NCBI GenBank assembly: GCA_964495615.1
Contig: CAZBVX010000004.1
Location: forward strand, 1 to 34,198
Origin: CAINDR01 sp964495615
Lineage (GTDB): Bacteria > Patescibacteriota > Patescibacteriia > Patescibacteriales > UBA12465
Direction of reading: 5' to 3'
Length of the DNA: 34,198 bases
Position numbers and translations under genes: made by a program. Positions 1-7,758 of this stretch are shown here, in pieces; the first letter of the stretch is position 1; each line of letters begins with the position of its first letter. The notes under the pieces are model-generated. The model made no database searches. It was given only the letters and a program-made list of their open reading frames with translations, and had not been told where the DNA came from.

Positions 1-467
1 TTTAGATTAACCAAGCCAGAAACACGAATTTCTAATTTTTTGATTTCGCGATCAAAATCTAATTGTTCTTTTTTGGTATATTTTTCTAATTTGCCAGTCT
101 TTTTTCTTTCCAACAAATCAACATATTTTTTTACTGATTTTTTAACCACTGCAAAGTTGGTTAGATATCCGCCAAGCCATTTTCCAACGATGTAAGGCAT
201 GGAAGTTACTTCTGCCATTTTTTTCATTGGTTCTTTTACTTGGCTTTTGGTGCCGACAAAAAGAATACTCTTTTCTTCCTTTACTAATCCTTGAACAAAT
301 TCAAGAGCTTCCTTCATTTGTTCTTGAGTTTTGGATAAATCGATGATGTAGATGCCATTTTTTTCACCAAAGATGAATTGTTTCATTTTTGGATGCCAGC
401 GATTGGTGCGATGCCCAAAGTGAGTACCGGCTTTTAACATTTCTTCCATTTTTGGAATTTTGATCAT
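1..467 (-). CDS. rpsB: 30S ribosomal protein S2 (C-terminal part outside window)
   Basis: Ribosomal protein S2 binds late in 30S assembly, near the platform/head junction next to S1. About 155 N-terminal residues are visible out of a usual 230-250; the rest lies beyond the left edge. The family signature near the start, AGTHFGHRTNRWHPKM (residues 13-28), is clear, followed by IYIIDLSKT, FVGTKSQ and YIVGNWLGGYLTNF. The start is the ATG at 467-465, directly before IKIPKMEEMLKAG as expected for S2. There is no Shine-Dalgarno, only an A-rich stretch. The gene has its own strong promoter at 627-655 and a leader of about 150 nt. tsf usually follows rpsB, but that position is outside the window. Confidence 0.96.
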   Translation of the reverse strand, partial: MIKIPKMEEMLKAGTHFGHRTNRWHPKMKQFIFGEKNGIYIIDLSKTQEQMKEALEFVQGLVKEEKSILFVGTKSQVKEPMKKMAEVTSMPYIVGKWLGGYLTNFAVVKKSVKKYVDLLERKKTGKLEKYTKKEQLDFDREIKKLEIRVSGLVNL

Positions 468-562
468 ATTTTTTTCTTTTTATCCCAAGGCCAACTTTGG
501 CTCTTGAGCTTCTGCCTCCTTCCCGACACAAAAAATGAGCCGGCAAGAAAATTTTGAGGCAT
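464..562 (-). other. Possible 32-residue upstream ORF overlapping the rpsB start
   Basis: An ATG at 562-560 opens a 32-codon frame in the rpsB leader. Its TGA stop (466-464) overlaps the rpsB ATG (467-465) as ATGA, the arrangement used for translational coupling. The predicted peptide starts MPQNFLAGSFF and ends WPWDKKKKI, so it is basic at the end and has no recognised domain. It may be a real leader peptide, or a chance frame inside a structured RNA. Only comparative data can decide, so confidence is low. Confidence 0.22.
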
Positions 563-620
563 GATAATTTATTAAATATTAGATAAAAAATTAAAAGGCT
601 TAGCAATAACCAAGCTCTTT
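468..620 (-). promoter_or_regulatory. Long structured rpsB 5' leader (candidate autoregulatory RNA)
   Basis: From the predicted transcription start near 620 to the rpsB ATG there are about 150 untranslated nt, long for this compact genome. The half nearest the gene (about 480-545) is much more GC-rich than its surroundings. It can form small hairpins on the minus strand, such as GGCTC pairing with GAGCC and GCCA pairing with TGGC. Leaders of ribosomal protein operons, including S2 leaders in other bacteria, often bind the encoded protein for feedback control. The structure and GC contrast are seen; the regulatory role is inferred. This stretch also holds a short ORF (464-562). Confidence 0.4.
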
Positions 621-626
621 GACTTA

Positions 627-655
627 ATAATAAAGCAAAATGGGTCAAAAGTCAA
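627..655 (-). promoter_or_regulatory. Sigma-70-type promoter of rpsB
   Basis: Reading the minus strand, TTGACT (650-655) is followed after exactly 17 bp by TATTAT (627-632). Both hexamers are one base from consensus and the spacing is ideal. Transcription would start near 620, giving a leader of about 150 nt before rpsB. Confidence 0.75.
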
Positions 656-677
656 CCAAAAAAACAGCATTTAAGAG

Positions 678-1352
678 CTAATCTTTCAAAGTCACAAACA
701 GATCCTCAGCTGGTATTTTTCGCAAATGACTAACACTATTAATGAAGTTTATTTTAACTACCCCATTTTTGTCGATCATTAATTTATTGATTGAAGCCTG
801 AAAAACTTCCAAAGAAAGAAAACCGATAATATCAGCATTCAAGATGCTAGTCAGCATTGCTTTGATAATGTTCCCATGACAAAAAACAGCAACTGTTTTT
901 CCCTTATTTTTTTTATAGATATCCATCAAGGCAACTCTGGCTTTTGCTTGCAATTCATCCAAATCCTTGTCTAATTTACGATAATTTTTTAAATGTTTAT
1001 AGCGATTTTTTTCGGCAACATTAAAAAATTTAACACGATGCCATTCCAGCCAATCCACCTCATTGAAACGAGGATCAACCATCACTCTTTTTTTGGCAAT
1101 TTTGGCAAATGATTCAGCGGTTTCTCTGGCTCTCAAAAATTCGCTAGAATAAGCTTTTTCAATTTCCAGGGTTAGTAGTCTTCTAGTCAACAAACGGCGT
1201 TCTTTCAAACCTTCTTTGGATAAAGGCATATTATCAGAACCAACAACTGACTCGAGATTATAATCAGGATTGCAATGACGAATCAAATAAATTGTCGTGT
1301 AAGGTTCGCGCTCTTTCTTTTTGAGGAGGTTTTTGTGTTGTTGTGATGTCAT
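678..1352 (-). CDS. Histidine phosphatase family protein (phosphoglycerate mutase-like)
   Basis: This 224-residue protein belongs to the histidine phosphatase superfamily, which hydrolyses or transfers phosphate through a phospho-histidine. The catalytic motif is LIRHCNPDYN (R25, H26); the usual RHG is RHC here. The second arginine sits in SSEFLRARETAE (R75) and the second catalytic histidine in VFCHGN (H159). An acidic residue in FNEVDWLEW is the likely proton donor. The substrate cannot be told from sequence; cofactor-dependent phosphoglycerate mutase, RNase H-linked CobC-type and broad phosphatases share this fold. The length fits a stand-alone enzyme. The ATG overlaps the TGA of the superoxide dismutase gene (ATGA at 1352-1349), indicating translational coupling. 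Confidence 0.85.
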   Translation of the reverse strand: MTSQQHKNLLKKKEREPYTTIYLIRHCNPDYNLESVVGSDNMPLSKEGLKERRLLTRRLLTLEIEKAYSSEFLRARETAESFAKIAKKRVMVDPRFNEVDWLEWHRVKFFNVAEKNRYKHLKNYRKLDKDLDELQAKARVALMDIYKKNKGKTVAVFCHGNIIKAMLTSILNADIIGFLSLEVFQASINKLMIDKNGVVKINFINSVSHLRKIPAEDLFVTLKD

Positions 1353-1951
1353 ATATTTTTCTTTAAATTATCAAGAGCAAATTGCCAATTTAATAAATTA
1401 TCAATAATTGCCGAAACAAAATCTCCTCGACGATTCTGATAATCCAAATAATAAGCATGTTCCCAAACATCAATCACCAACAATGGCTTGGCCCCAGAAA
1501 GAAAAACCGGATCGGCGTTAGCAGTTTTTTTAATTTCTAATTTATCACCAATTTTTACCAACCAAGCCCAGCCGCTGCCAAATTGAGTGAGGGCTGAATT
1601 TTTAAATTCTTCTTTAAAATTTTCCAAACTGCCGAAAGAAGCAATTATTTCTGACAAAACTTCATCTGGAATTTCTAATTTTTCCATTGCTGGCTGCAAG
1701 CTGTGCCAAAAAAAATCATGATTAAAAACTTGAGCAGCATTATTAAAAATACTTTTTTGTTCAGGATTGACAGCAGTTTTTTTGATGATTTCCATCAAAG
1801 ATAAGTTTTCCAGTTCAGTTCCGGCAATTAATTTGTTTAAATTATCAACATAAGCCTGGTGATGTTTTCCCTGGTGGAAATCCAAAGTTTTTTCGGAAAT
1901 AAAAGGTTCTAAAGACTTTTTTTCGAATGGCAAAGAATTTAAATTAAACAT
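1349..1951 (-). CDS. sodB: Superoxide dismutase, iron-type
   Basis: Superoxide dismutase converts superoxide to oxygen and hydrogen peroxide in the cytoplasm. The 200-residue length is typical. The four metal ligands of the Fe/Mn family are present: H26 (DFHQGKHH), H78 (VFNHDFFW), D161 and H165 (DVWEHAYYLDY). Gln74 in NNAAQVFNH is the iron-type signature, since manganese enzymes usually carry Gly there and place the glutamine near residue 146. Here the later position reads NADP. Iron is therefore the likely metal, although cambialistic use cannot be excluded. The gene lies between rlmN and the phosphatase, overlaps the latter by 4 nt, and has no Shine-Dalgarno. Its presence suggests exposure to oxygen. 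Confidence 0.94.
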   Translation of the reverse strand: MFNLNSLPFEKKSLEPFISEKTLDFHQGKHHQAYVDNLNKLIAGTELENLSLMEIIKKTAVNPEQKSIFNNAAQVFNHDFFWHSLQPAMEKLEIPDEVLSEIIASFGSLENFKEEFKNSALTQFGSGWAWLVKIGDKLEIKKTANADPVFLSGAKPLLVIDVWEHAYYLDYQNRRGDFVSAIIDNLLNWQFALDNLKKNI

Positions 1952-1964
1952 ATTTTTATTTTAT

Positions 1965-2960
1965 TTATTTATTTTTTCTCTTTCCTGCTAATTGTCCGCA
2001 AGCGGCATCAACTTCTTGGCCAAGACTGTGGCGAATGGTCACTGGCATACCAGTTTTTTCAACCAACTCCATAAATCTTTTGGTCCGTGCCGAAGAACTA
2101 GGTTGAAAGCGGCCAGTTTGATTATAAGGAATCAAATTTAATAAATATAAAGGTTTATTCAGAAGCTTGGCGAGCATCTGCGCATCTTCATCACGATCAT
2201 TAACTTCTTTAATTAATAAATATTCAAACATTACTCGGCGGCCAGTTTTTTCAAGATAATTATCAACCGCTGCTAATAATTTTTTGATTGGTGTTTGCCC
2301 AGCGGCCGGCATAATATTGGAACGCAAGGCGTCGCTTGGCGCATGAAGAGAAATGGCCAAATTAACTTGCAAGTTTTCACCGGATAATCTTTTGATTCCA
2401 TTTACAATTCCAGCTGTAGAAATAGAAATACGGCGGGCACCAAAATTAAAAGTTTCTGGATCATTAAGTATTTTGATTGCCTTGATTACTTCTTCATAAT
2501 TCAAAAAAGGTTCCCCCTGCCCCATAAATACTGCGTTATCAATTTTCCCACCGATTTTTTTTAGGTATCTGGCCCAAAATAAAAATTGTTCAATAATTTC
2601 TTCCGCTGTTAGATTGCGGGTGAAGCCTTGCATGCCGGTTGCGCAAAAAACACAAGCCATTGGACAGCCAACTTGTGACGACAAACAAACAACATAACGA
2701 CCATCCTTTTGTGGAATTAAAACTGTTTCAATCTGTTCCTCATCAGCAAGAGTAATCAAAGCTTTAACAACACTATTCTTGTTTGTGCCACCAGCAATTT
2801 CTGCCTTGATTTCCAAAGGACATTCCTGATTTAATTTTTCACGCAGAGCCAGAGGAAAAATAGTAGCCTGAGACCAGTCATCAATCAAGTCGACAAAAAC
2901 CGCCTTGTCTGCTTGAGTGTGGCGGAATTTTTTTTCTTCTTTCAGTGCTCCATGTAACAA
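1965..2960 (-). CDS. rlmN: 23S rRNA (adenine-2503-C2)-methyltransferase / tRNA A37 methyltransferase RlmN
   Basis: RlmN is a radical-SAM enzyme that makes C2-methyladenosine at A2503 of 23S rRNA and often at A37 of tRNAs. The cluster-binding motif GCPMACVFCATG carries the CxxxCxxC cysteines. The two catalytic cysteines of the mechanism are also visible, in RYVVCLSSQVGC and near the C-terminus in VDAACGQLAG. The N-terminal sequence KKFRHTQADKAVF aligns with the family start. I place the start at the TTG at 2960-2958, 12 nt after the stop of the upstream gene, giving about 331 residues. A longer frame to a TTG at 3038 would overlap the metallophosphoesterase coding region by 67 nt and adds no family-like sequence. 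No Shine-Dalgarno supports either start. Confidence 0.92.
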   Translation of the reverse strand: MLHGALKEEKKFRHTQADKAVFVDLIDDWSQATIFPLALREKLNQECPLEIKAEIAGGTNKNSVVKALITLADEEQIETVLIPQKDGRYVVCLSSQVGCPMACVFCATGMQGFTRNLTAEEIIEQFLFWARYLKKIGGKIDNAVFMGQGEPFLNYEEVIKAIKILNDPETFNFGARRISISTAGIVNGIKRLSGENLQVNLAISLHAPSDALRSNIMPAAGQTPIKKLLAAVDNYLEKTGRRVMFEYLLIKEVNDRDEDAQMLAKLLNKPLYLLNLIPYNQTGRFQPSSSARTKRFMELVEKTGMPVTIRHSLGQEVDAACGQLAGKRKNK

Positions 2961-2971
2961 CGAAATTAGAA

Positions 2972-4102
2972 TTATTTTTTTAATAAAGTGATGACGATAA
3001 TTTCTCCATAACTCATTGTTCGACAAGGCGGACCCCAAGTGCCAACACCGGTGGAAATTATGGCTGTTAGCTGATTGAATTTGGCAACTCCTTTTGAAAA
3101 GCCGTGATAAACAAGACTGGAAAGATAATTAAAAGGAAACATCTGTCCATAATGAGTATGCCCTGCCAAGTAAGCATCCACGCCAATCTTGGAAACTTCT
3201 TCAAACTGAATCGGCTCGTGAAACATCAAAATGCTCGGCTTTTGAGAATCAAAGCCTGGCAAAGATTTGATAGTTTCAGCAAGATTAAATTTTTTTGTTC
3301 CTTGCTCTGGAAAACTAATTCCGATAATTTGCAGGCCGTGAATTTCCACCAGGCGGTCATCAAGCAATTCCATACCCGTGCCGGTTAAATGATTTAACAT
3401 CCCTAGTCTTCCAAGCCTATTTTCATGATTACCAAAAACAAAAAATACACCCTGAGAAGCAGGCATTTTTAATAATTGTTTTCCCGCTTCTGAAAAATCA
3501 CCATCAGTACCATCAAACAAATCGCCAGTAATCAAAACCGCTTCCGCCCCTGTTTGACCAACCATCTTGGAAATTTTACTTAAAAACTTTTGGCGATAAA
3601 TTGCTCCCAGATGAACGTCGGATAATTGAACAATTTTTTTACCCACCCAAAAATCAGGTAAATTTTTAATCTCCAAATCAATATTTTTAAATCTAATTTT
3701 GAAAGCATTATAGAATCCCCGCCAAGAAAGAAGAGCGGTTAACAAAAAGAATAGTCCAGCAAAAATTTCCGGGCTGATCGACCAATAGAAAGAAGCTAAA
3801 AAGCGGACAATGGCCAAGCCAAGATAAATCAAACAAGATTGCCAAGCAATTCCTAGCCAAATCGCGACAATAAAATAAAGCGCTCGATTATAGTCATTAT
3901 CAAAACGTTTAACCAAAAATTTTTCTATAAAAATAGCAACAAAAGAAAAAACCAAAAAAGTCACTATTGCTGAAAAAGGAAAAATAGGCAAAAAAGAAAA
4001 GACATCAGCTAACAAATAATAGTATAAAAAATGAACCGCGAGCAACAAAAAAAACGCAGACGATAAAAAAACAATAAATTCTTTGGCAATTTTTTTAACC
4101 AT
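2972..4102 (-). CDS. Membrane-anchored calcineurin-like metallophosphoesterase (YkuE/YaeI type)
   Basis: A 376-residue protein with about four hydrophobic segments in its first 130 residues, followed by a metallophosphoesterase domain. The metal-binding motifs appear in order: DVH (D162, H164), GDLFD (193-197), GNHE (224-227), the single His in MFHEP (H295) and GHTHYGQ (314-320). Relatives such as YkuE and YaeI act on lipid-linked or UDP-sugar-lipid phosphoesters at the membrane, so a role in envelope lipid metabolism is plausible, but the substrate is not shown. Its stop lies 12 nt before the chosen rlmN start. There is no Shine-Dalgarno; the ATG follows an AT-rich stretch. Confidence 0.88.
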   Translation of the reverse strand: MVKKIAKEFIVFLSSAFFLLLAVHFLYYYLLADVFSFLPIFPFSAIVTFLVFSFVAIFIEKFLVKRFDNDYNRALYFIVAIWLGIAWQSCLIYLGLAIVRFLASFYWSISPEIFAGLFFLLTALLSWRGFYNAFKIRFKNIDLEIKNLPDFWVGKKIVQLSDVHLGAIYRQKFLSKISKMVGQTGAEAVLITGDLFDGTDGDFSEAGKQLLKMPASQGVFFVFGNHENRLGRLGMLNHLTGTGMELLDDRLVEIHGLQIIGISFPEQGTKKFNLAETIKSLPGFDSQKPSILMFHEPIQFEEVSKIGVDAYLAGHTHYGQMFPFNYLSSLVYHGFSKGVAKFNQLTAIISTGVGTWGPPCRTMSYGEIIVITLLKK

Positions 4103-4125
4103 TATTTTTATTAAGCACCGAAAAA

Positions 4126-5415
4126 TTAGTAGATAGCAAAAGGAAGGTTAGCATAGACAGCCTTCTCTCCCAATTCTGCCTCAATTTCTATCAAGCGATT
4201 ATATTTAGCAGTTCTTTCACTGCGAGCTGGTGCTCCGGTTTTGATTTGGCCAGTACCCATTGCTACCGATAAATCAGCGATAAAAGAGTCATCGGTTTCA
4301 CCGCTACGATGCGAAATAACCGCGGTCATTTTGTTTTCCAGGGCTAAATTAATAGCGGAAATAGTTTCCGTCAAAGTTCCGATTTGATTTAATTTGATTA
4401 AAATAGAATTAGAAGTTTTTTCTTCAATTCCCCTTTGCAGACGAGAAACGTTAGTGACATACAAATCATCGCCAACTAATTGAACTTCATTATTGAAGGC
4501 CTCAGAAAAAGCTTTAAAACCTGACCAATCATCTTCGGCTAGAATATCTTCGAAAGAAATAATCGGATATTTTTTACCCAGTTCTTGATAAAAACTGATC
4601 ATCTCTGAGGAAGAAAGAGTTTTTCCTTCTTTTTTCAAATTATAAACACCATCAGCAAAAAATTCAGTTGCGGCGGCATCGATTCCAAAAAGAATTTCTT
4701 CGCCCAAGGAATAGCCAGCTGCCACCACTGCATCAGAAAGCAAGCTGAAGGTTTCTTCGTTAGAAGAAACCGCTGGTGCAAACCCGCCTTCATCACCGAC
4801 ATTGATTCCGTAGCCACGATTTTTGAGTAATTTTTTTAAGGCTTGATAAATTTCAGCGCACATTCTCACTGCACCATTAATGTTTTTGGCGCCAACTGGC
4901 AAAATCATATATTCCTGAATATCAGTAGCCCAATTGGCATGCTTGCCGCCATTTAAAACATTCATCATCGGAATTGGCATTTCAAAGACACCATTGAAGC
5001 GAGGATTGAATTTGCTTAAATATTGATAAAGCGGTTGATTCAAAGAAGCAGCCGCTGCCCTGGCACAAGCCAAGGAAACAGCTAAAATAGCATTAGCACC
5101 CAGCTTGGCTTTGTTTTCTGTACCATCAAGATCAATCATTTTTTGATCCAAACCTTTTTGGTCTTCAGCTTCAAAACCAATCAAAGCGGGAGCAATAATT
5201 TCATTAACATTTTTTACGGCAATTAATACTCCTAATCCGTCATAACGTCCTTTGTCACCATCACGAAGCTCTACTGCTTCATAGCTGCCAGTGGAAGCCC
5301 CGCTTGGCACGCTAGCGCGACCAAGAGAACCGTTTTCCAAAACAACCTCGGCAGTCAAAGTTGGATTACCACGAGAATCTAAAATTTCCCAAGCTTTTAT
5401 TGATTTGATTTTCAT
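4126..5415 (-). CDS. eno: Enolase (phosphopyruvate hydratase)
   Basis: Enolase interconverts 2-phosphoglycerate and phosphoenolpyruvate in lower glycolysis. The 429-residue length is normal. Recognised segments include AWEILDSRGNPT at the start, VPSGASTGSYEA (the mobile loop), NVLNGGKHA, NVGDEGGFAP with the catalytic glutamate, FEDILAEDDW and VGDDLYVTN with Mg2+ ligands, ILIKLNQIGTL with the catalytic lysine, and SHRSGETDDSFIADL. All expected catalytic and metal residues appear to be present. It lies just downstream of pyruvate kinase (24 nt), so two consecutive lower-glycolysis steps are encoded together and probably co-transcribed. Confidence 0.97.
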   Translation of the reverse strand: MKIKSIKAWEILDSRGNPTLTAEVVLENGSLGRASVPSGASTGSYEAVELRDGDKGRYDGLGVLIAVKNVNEIIAPALIGFEAEDQKGLDQKMIDLDGTENKAKLGANAILAVSLACARAAAASLNQPLYQYLSKFNPRFNGVFEMPIPMMNVLNGGKHANWATDIQEYMILPVGAKNINGAVRMCAEIYQALKKLLKNRGYGINVGDEGGFAPAVSSNEETFSLLSDAVVAAGYSLGEEILFGIDAAATEFFADGVYNLKKEGKTLSSSEMISFYQELGKKYPIISFEDILAEDDWSGFKAFSEAFNNEVQLVGDDLYVTNVSRLQRGIEEKTSNSILIKLNQIGTLTETISAINLALENKMTAVISHRSGETDDSFIADLSVAMGTGQIKTGAPARSERTAKYNRLIEIEAELGEKAVYANLPFAIY

Positions 5416-5438
5416 ATTTTAAGTAATTATTTTTTAGG

Positions 5439-6464
5439 TTATTCAATAATGTTGCGTTTATAGATGCTTGCTTCAGTGCGATCAATCACTCTCTTCAAAA
5501 TTTTTACCGCCTCCAAAGGATGTTGACCCATTGCAGTTTCATCAGAAAGCATAATCATATCAGCACCATCGAACACTGCATTAGCAATATCGCTAATTTC
5601 TGCACGAGTTGGTGTTGGGTTGATCATCATCGACATCATTACTTGAGTGGCCAAAATGGTCGGCTTGTTATGCCAATGAGCATGGCGAACCAAATTCTTT
5701 TGGACAACTGGCAATTCTTCAATCGGTATTTCAATCCCCAAATCACCGCGAGCAATCATGATTACGTCGGAAACAGCAATAATTTTGTCGATATTTTTCA
5801 AAGCAATTGCTCTTTCAATTTTGGAAACAATTTTTGCTTTATTTTTTCCAATCAACTTTCGGAGATGAAGAACATCTTCTTCTGTTTGCACAAAAGATAA
5901 ACCAACATAGTCAACTCCGGCTTTGAGTCCGAATTTTAAATCTTTAATATCTTTTGGGGTCAAACCGCCGCTTTTTAAATTGGTATAAGGAACATTGATT
6001 CCCTTTCTGGACAGCAAAAGGCCACCAACAGTCACCTTGGCGCTGATTACTTTGTTTTTTATTTCGATTACTTTTAATTCAATCGCGCCATTGCACAAAA
6101 ACAAAGGTTCATCCTTTTTCATGTCTTTCACCAAATCAACGTTATCAATTGGAATTATGCCGCCCGGTTCATAAGGTTTTTTTGAATATTCAAAGCGATA
6201 AATCTCCCCTCTTTTCATCGTCAAACCAGTTTCCGGCATTTGACCAACCCGAATTCTCGGGCCTTGAAGATCCAAAAGAATAGCAACATTAGCTTTGTTT
6301 TTTTTATTATAGACTTCGATTTGATTCTTGATTTTTTTGTATTGATCATAAGAAGCGTGAGAAAAATTGATTCTCACAACATCAACTCCCGCTTTCATCA
6401 AAGAGTTCAACATTTCTGGAGACTCAGAACGAGGACCGATCGTGGCAACGATTTTTGTGGACAT
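5439..6464 (-). CDS. pyk: Pyruvate kinase, short form lacking the C-terminal domain
   Basis: Pyruvate kinase transfers phosphate from phosphoenolpyruvate to ADP. The barrel and lid domains are complete: KIVATIGPRSE, VRINFSHAS, LDLQGPRIRVG, the catalytic lysine in IVSKIERA, IMIARGDLGIEIP, ATQVMMSMMINPTPTRAE and a variant of the usual SGETA (SDETA). At 341 residues the protein stops right after the barrel, at RTEASIYKRNIIE, while most bacterial enzymes continue about 120 residues with a C-terminal domain for effector binding and tetramer contacts. It ends in a normal stop and enolase follows 24 nt later, so this is not an obvious frameshift. Activity is likely; effector control through the usual C-domain is not. 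Confidence 0.93.
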   Translation of the reverse strand: MSTKIVATIGPRSESPEMLNSLMKAGVDVVRINFSHASYDQYKKIKNQIEVYNKKNKANVAILLDLQGPRIRVGQMPETGLTMKRGEIYRFEYSKKPYEPGGIIPIDNVDLVKDMKKDEPLFLCNGAIELKVIEIKNKVISAKVTVGGLLLSRKGINVPYTNLKSGGLTPKDIKDLKFGLKAGVDYVGLSFVQTEEDVLHLRKLIGKNKAKIVSKIERAIALKNIDKIIAVSDVIMIARGDLGIEIPIEELPVVQKNLVRHAHWHNKPTILATQVMMSMMINPTPTRAEISDIANAVFDGADMIMLSDETAMGQHPLEAVKILKRVIDRTEASIYKRNIIE

Positions 6465-6532
6465 AAAATATTATAAATTATTTACTTTTTATTATTTTCC
6501 AAAATAAAAAGGACATTTTTCTGGATGTCTAA

Positions 6533-6550
6533 ATTTAGTATAAACTAAAT
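6533..6550. repeat. 18-bp inverted repeat overlapping a possible -10 box upstream of pyk
   Basis: ATTTAGT and ACTAAAT (7 bp each, 4-bp centre) form a perfect palindrome in the 127-bp gap between tgt and pyk. On the minus strand the centre contains TATACT (6537-6542), a good -10 hexamer, though the -35 region is weak. An operator over the promoter of the pyk-eno operon is possible. In such AT-rich sequence a chance palindrome is also possible. Confidence 0.3.
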
Positions 6551-6591
6551 CTAAAAAAAATAAAAGGATTTCAAAAAAAACGAAAAAAAAT

Positions 6592-7752
6592 TTATTTTGT
6601 CTTTATTTCTCTTATTTTTAATAATAATTCCTGAAAAAACTCCAAATTATGCAGAGCGGCCAATTTTTGTCCCAAAGGTTCGTTCAAACGAAAAAGATGA
6701 TGCAAAAAAGCCTTGGAATAAGTGCGTAATTCGGGAATCTTACTTTTGGAATTGATTGGTGAAAAATCTTTCGCCCAAGAAGCATTGCTAATATTGATTG
6801 TTTCGTAGAAATCAGGAGCTTTTTCGAGCGGTTCTTTGATGCTTTTTGATATTTTAAAATCAGTAAATTTTTTCTTAAAATAAAACAAACGACCATGTCT
6901 TCCCTCTCTGGTTGGAATAACGCAGTCAAACATATCCCAGCCCATCAAAGCGCAACGATAAATATCTTCCGGAGTCCCCACGCCGAGCGCAAAACGCAAA
7001 GCATTTTCAGGAATTGATTGAGCGGTCTCAAACAAAACTTCCGCCAAAAAATTTCCCTCCGCATCAATTGGACGAGCGCCAAAACCATAACCATCAAAAC
7101 CAATCTTCGCCAACTCTCTAGCACAATAGCGACGCATTTCAACTTCAACTCCTCCCTGAACAACCGAAAAAAGCAAAGGTCGATTAGTATCGGTCATTTT
7201 TCTTTTTTTAATCTGACGATTATACTCCGCTTTACAACGCTTAGCCCAAGACAAAGTTCTTTCTACCGATTTTTCCATCTGCTGATGAGAAAAATCATTC
7301 GGCGGACAATCATCAAGACAAACAATCATGTCGGTTCCCAGGACAAACTGAATTTGAATTGATTTTTCTGGGGTTAATTCGTGATAAGAGCCATCCAGAG
7401 GAGATTTAAAAGTTACTTTTTCGTCGTCTATTTTTCCCATTTGATGGCTACGATGAATTAAAGAAAAAACCTGAAAACCGCCGCTGTCTGAAAGCAAAGG
7501 CAAGTCGCAAGACATAAAATCATGAATACCGCCAGCTTTTTTGATTAAATCCAGGCCAGGCTGAAGATAAAGATGAAAAGTATTCACCACCAAAGCTTCT
7601 GTTTTGGTTGCCAAAACATCTTCCGTAGTTGAAAGTTTAATAAAGCCGCGTGTCGCATCAGGCATAAAAAAAGGTGTCGCCAAGTTTCCATGCCTAGTTT
7701 TTAGTTTTCCACGCCTTAAATTTGTCTTCTTGTCTTTTTGAAAACTGAACAT
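6592..7752 (-). CDS. tgt: Atypical tRNA-guanine transglycosylase (TGT), zinc cysteines missing
   Basis: TGT swaps guanine-34 in certain tRNAs for a queuosine precursor. The 386-residue TIM-barrel is clear: LLSDSGGFQVFSL with the base-binding Asp89, CLDDCPP, SVVQGGV and MFDCVIPTREGRHG with the nucleophile Asp276. Two parts differ from the family. The substrate loop, normally GGLAVGE, reads GARPIDAEG (225-233). The C-terminal zinc site, normally a CxCxxC upstream of YSRAYLHHL, has no cysteine here (INSKSKIPELRTYSKAFLHH), and about 25 extra residues lie between GRLF and NISNASWAKDFSP. The substrate may therefore differ from preQ1 or queuine. No other queuosine genes are in the window. It begins 6 nt after the upstream gene's stop. 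Confidence 0.88.
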   Translation of the reverse strand: MFSFQKDKKTNLRRGKLKTRHGNLATPFFMPDATRGFIKLSTTEDVLATKTEALVVNTFHLYLQPGLDLIKKAGGIHDFMSCDLPLLSDSGGFQVFSLIHRSHQMGKIDDEKVTFKSPLDGSYHELTPEKSIQIQFVLGTDMIVCLDDCPPNDFSHQQMEKSVERTLSWAKRCKAEYNRQIKKRKMTDTNRPLLFSVVQGGVEVEMRRYCARELAKIGFDGYGFGARPIDAEGNFLAEVLFETAQSIPENALRFALGVGTPEDIYRCALMGWDMFDCVIPTREGRHGRLFYFKKKFTDFKISKSIKEPLEKAPDFYETINISNASWAKDFSPINSKSKIPELRTYSKAFLHHLFRLNEPLGQKLAALHNLEFFQELLLKIREIKTK

Positions 7753-7758
7753 AAAAAT

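Noticed and set aside
364..648. 94-codon minus-strand frame over the rpsB start and leader
   Set aside because: It runs out of frame over the S2 coding region and across the promoter; the peptide has no domain and starts upstream of the predicted transcription start.
5520..5900. 126-codon plus-strand frame opposite pyk
   Set aside because: Fully inside a well-supported gene on the other strand, without recognisable motifs.
6509..6533. Terminator hairpin between tgt and pyk (GACAT/ATGTC)
   Set aside because: The stem is only 5 bp and A/T-rich, and it would lie between the likely promoter and pyk; too weak to call.
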